Shown: positions 5,530 through 6,468 of the stretch, one piece after another
Layout of the letters: each line of letters starts with the position of its first letter
Position numbering within the stretch: the stretch's first letter is position 1
Assembly (NCBI GenBank): GCA_964344485.1
Contig: CAYFNF010000016.1
Location: 1 to 6,468, forward strand
Direction: 5' to 3'
Length of the DNA stretch: 6,468 bases
Source: CAYFNF01 sp964344485
GTDB lineage: Bacteria > Patescibacteriota > Patescibacteriia > UBA9570 > XYC2-FULL-38-9
Program-made: the position numbers and the translations under genes
Notes under the pieces: generated by a model
Seen by the model: only the letters and a program-made list of their open reading frames with translations
What the model was told of the DNA's origin: nothing
Databases searched by the model: none

Positions 5530-5836
5530 CGGCCTTGTCCAACAGGGCGTCAAGCCGGACATGGTGCTGGCCTTCCACGGCGGCGCGGTCAAGTTGATCA
5601 CCACCGACCGGGAGAACGTTCCCCTGGAACAGCACGAGGCTCTGGATGAAATCGCCGGGCTTCTTCAGGCGTTGCTCAAGCGGCCTGGCGTGCGCATGGA
5701 AGCCTGTGGCGTGGCGACCAAGCTGTTCGGCGTGGACAACGCCACCATCCTGCCCGGCATCAAGCCGGTGGCCAACACCTTCGTCTCCCTGATCGGCTAC
5801 CACGCCCAGGGATACGCCGCCATTCCGGTCTATTGA
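5327..5836 (+). CDS. Exported DsrE/DsrF-like family protein (169 aa)
   Basis: Residues 1-23 are a signal peptide: MKGKMK, a hydrophobic core ALLIALIFLAAPGMV, and a cleavage site VLA|EG. The mature part has a DsrE-like alpha/beta fold: KVVFDIGMGNAATLPLYLKV, then DMVLAFHGGAVKLI, then MEACGVATKLFGVDNATILP, and VANTFVSLIGYHAQGYAAIPV. Cys127 is the only cysteine and sits at the position expected for the sulfur-carrying cysteine of DsrE/TusD-like proteins. Cytoplasmic DsrE proteins relay sulfur as a persulfide; a periplasmic member might bind or carry sulfane sulfur there, which is an inference. AAGGAG at 5312-5317 lies 9 nt before the ATG at 5327. An ATG at 5339 is a possible alternative and leaves the signal peptide intact. 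The next gene starts 2 nt after the stop, so the two are likely coupled. Confidence 0.82.
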   Translation: MKGKMKALLIALIFLAAPGMVLAEGQPATLNDADALKGVTEGKVVFDIGMGNAATLPLYLKVIGMTHDGLVQQGVKPDMVLAFHGGAVKLITTDRENVPLEQHEALDEIAGLLQALLKRPGVRMEACGVATKLFGVDNATILPGIKPVANTFVSLIGYHAQGYAAIPVY

Positions 5837-5838
5837 AC

Positions 5839-6468
5839 ATGAACGCGCCATCGCCACAGAACGCTTCCGCCGACCCGGCTGGACGAGGCAGATGGGGGCG
5901 GATAGTCCTGGCCTCGCTGCTGACGGCTCTGGTGGTTGCCGCCATTTTCCAGCGCGACGCCTTCGATGCGGCGGCTGTGGAGAAATGGGTCCAGAGCCTC
6001 GGTCCCCTGGCCTGGCTCGCCTTCATGGCCCTCTATGCCGTGGCCACGGTGGCCTTCCTGCCCGGGTCGCTGCTCACCCTGGCGGGCGGAGCGCTGTTCG
6101 GCCCGGTGCTGGGAACCTTCATTAACCTGACCGGGGCCACCCTCGGCGCGGTCCTGGCCTTCCTGGCGGCGCGCCACCTGGGCGCGGACTGGGTGCGCGC
6201 CCGGGCAGGTGCACGGCTGGGCGCGATCCTGGACGGGGTGGAGGCAGAGGGGTGGCGCTTCGTAGCCTTCGTCCGTCTTGTCCCCCTTTTTCCCTTTAAC
6301 TTACTCAACTACGCCCTGGGGCTGACCCGCATCCCGCTGTTGCCCTATCTGCTGGCTACCTGGGTCTGCATGCTGCCCGGCGCGGTGGCCTACACCTGGC
6401 TGGGCTACGTGGGCCGGGAGGCGGCGGCAGGCGGGGAGGATCTTATCCGTAAGGGGCTGCTGGCCCTG
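5839..6468 (+). CDS. TVP38/TMEM64 (SNARE-associated/DedA-like) family membrane protein, 3'-truncated by window edge
   Basis: The frame is open for 210 codons from ATG 5839 to the right edge. Hydrophobic segments lie near residues 21-38, 57-80, 84-112, 141-163 and 166-191. The family signature is clear: VAFLPGSLLTLAGGALFGPVL (residues 71-91), GATLGAVLAFLAAR, then FVAFVRLVPLFPFNLLNYAL with GLTRIPLLPYLL and a Gly/Pro-rich re-entrant region. Members of this family are inner-membrane proteins related to DedA; lipid-scrambling or transport roles are known for relatives, but the bacterial substrate is not certain. There is no clear ribosome binding site, and the start follows the DsrE stop by 2 nt, so translation is likely coupled. 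Placement after a sulfur-type protein and a lipid-modifying enzyme suggests an envelope role. Some relatives continue into a C-terminal oxidoreductase domain, which cannot be seen here. Confidence 0.85.
   Translation, partial: MNAPSPQNASADPAGRGRWGRIVLASLLTALVVAAIFQRDAFDAAAVEKWVQSLGPLAWLAFMALYAVATVAFLPGSLLTLAGGALFGPVLGTFINLTGATLGAVLAFLAARHLGADWVRARAGARLGAILDGVEAEGWRFVAFVRLVPLFPFNLLNYALGLTRIPLLPYLLATWVCMLPGAVAYTWLGYVGREAAAGGEDLIRKGLLAL

Noticed and set aside
5829..5841. TCTATTGAACATG resembling the right half of the ArsR operator
   Set aside because: Only one half-site is present, it lies across the end of the DsrE gene, and there is no matching TTCAA arm 8 nt upstream.
5249..5857. A 202-codon minus-strand open frame
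   Set aside because: Antisense to the DsrE-like gene; no domain and unlikely composition.

Overview
This is a GC-rich bacterial window, most likely from a draft genome of a proteobacterium. An alphaproteobacterium or a magnetotactic relative would fit the recombinase/DUF2924 module, but I cannot fix the genus. There are two runs of exactly ten N (1267-1276 and 1693-1702). Both lie in one recombinase gene and behave like scaffold placeholders rather than measured gaps.

Left part (1-528, minus strand): a phage tail remnant that runs off the left edge. Its C-terminal part resembles the baseplate J family. Its N-terminal ~70 residues are acidic and look like the linker of a phage head-maturation protease, so the gene may be a fusion left by a deletion in a decayed prophage.

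Middle part (551-2946, plus strand): a compact four-gene recombination module. It holds a 59-residue small protein, a DUF2924 protein, a large serine recombinase with a zinc ribbon, and a helix-turn-helix (HTH) protein. Each junction is an ATGA stop/start overlap, so the four genes look like one translationally coupled operon. The recombinase appears in three frames only because the N runs are not the true gap length.

Right part (2924-6468): a probable sulfur-linked cluster. A minus-strand ArsR repressor fused to a rhodanese domain faces a plus-strand SAM methyltransferase. After a second promoter region come a membrane fatty acid hydroxylase/sterol desaturase, an exported DsrE-like protein and a TVP38/TMEM64 membrane protein that is cut by the right edge. 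Two near-identical 19-nt imperfect palindromes, one in the ArsR/methyltransferase divergent region and one in front of the desaturase, differ at 3 of 19 positions. They are the best candidate for a shared operator of the ArsR-rhodanese protein. If so, all five genes form one regulon, plausibly answering reactive sulfur species at the envelope.

The desaturase reading frame lacks a stop at the expected place and runs 203 nt into the next gene, which points to a frameshift near its 3' end. The other long antisense reading frames are shadows of these genes. No rRNA, tRNA, CRISPR array or clear rho-independent terminator was seen.
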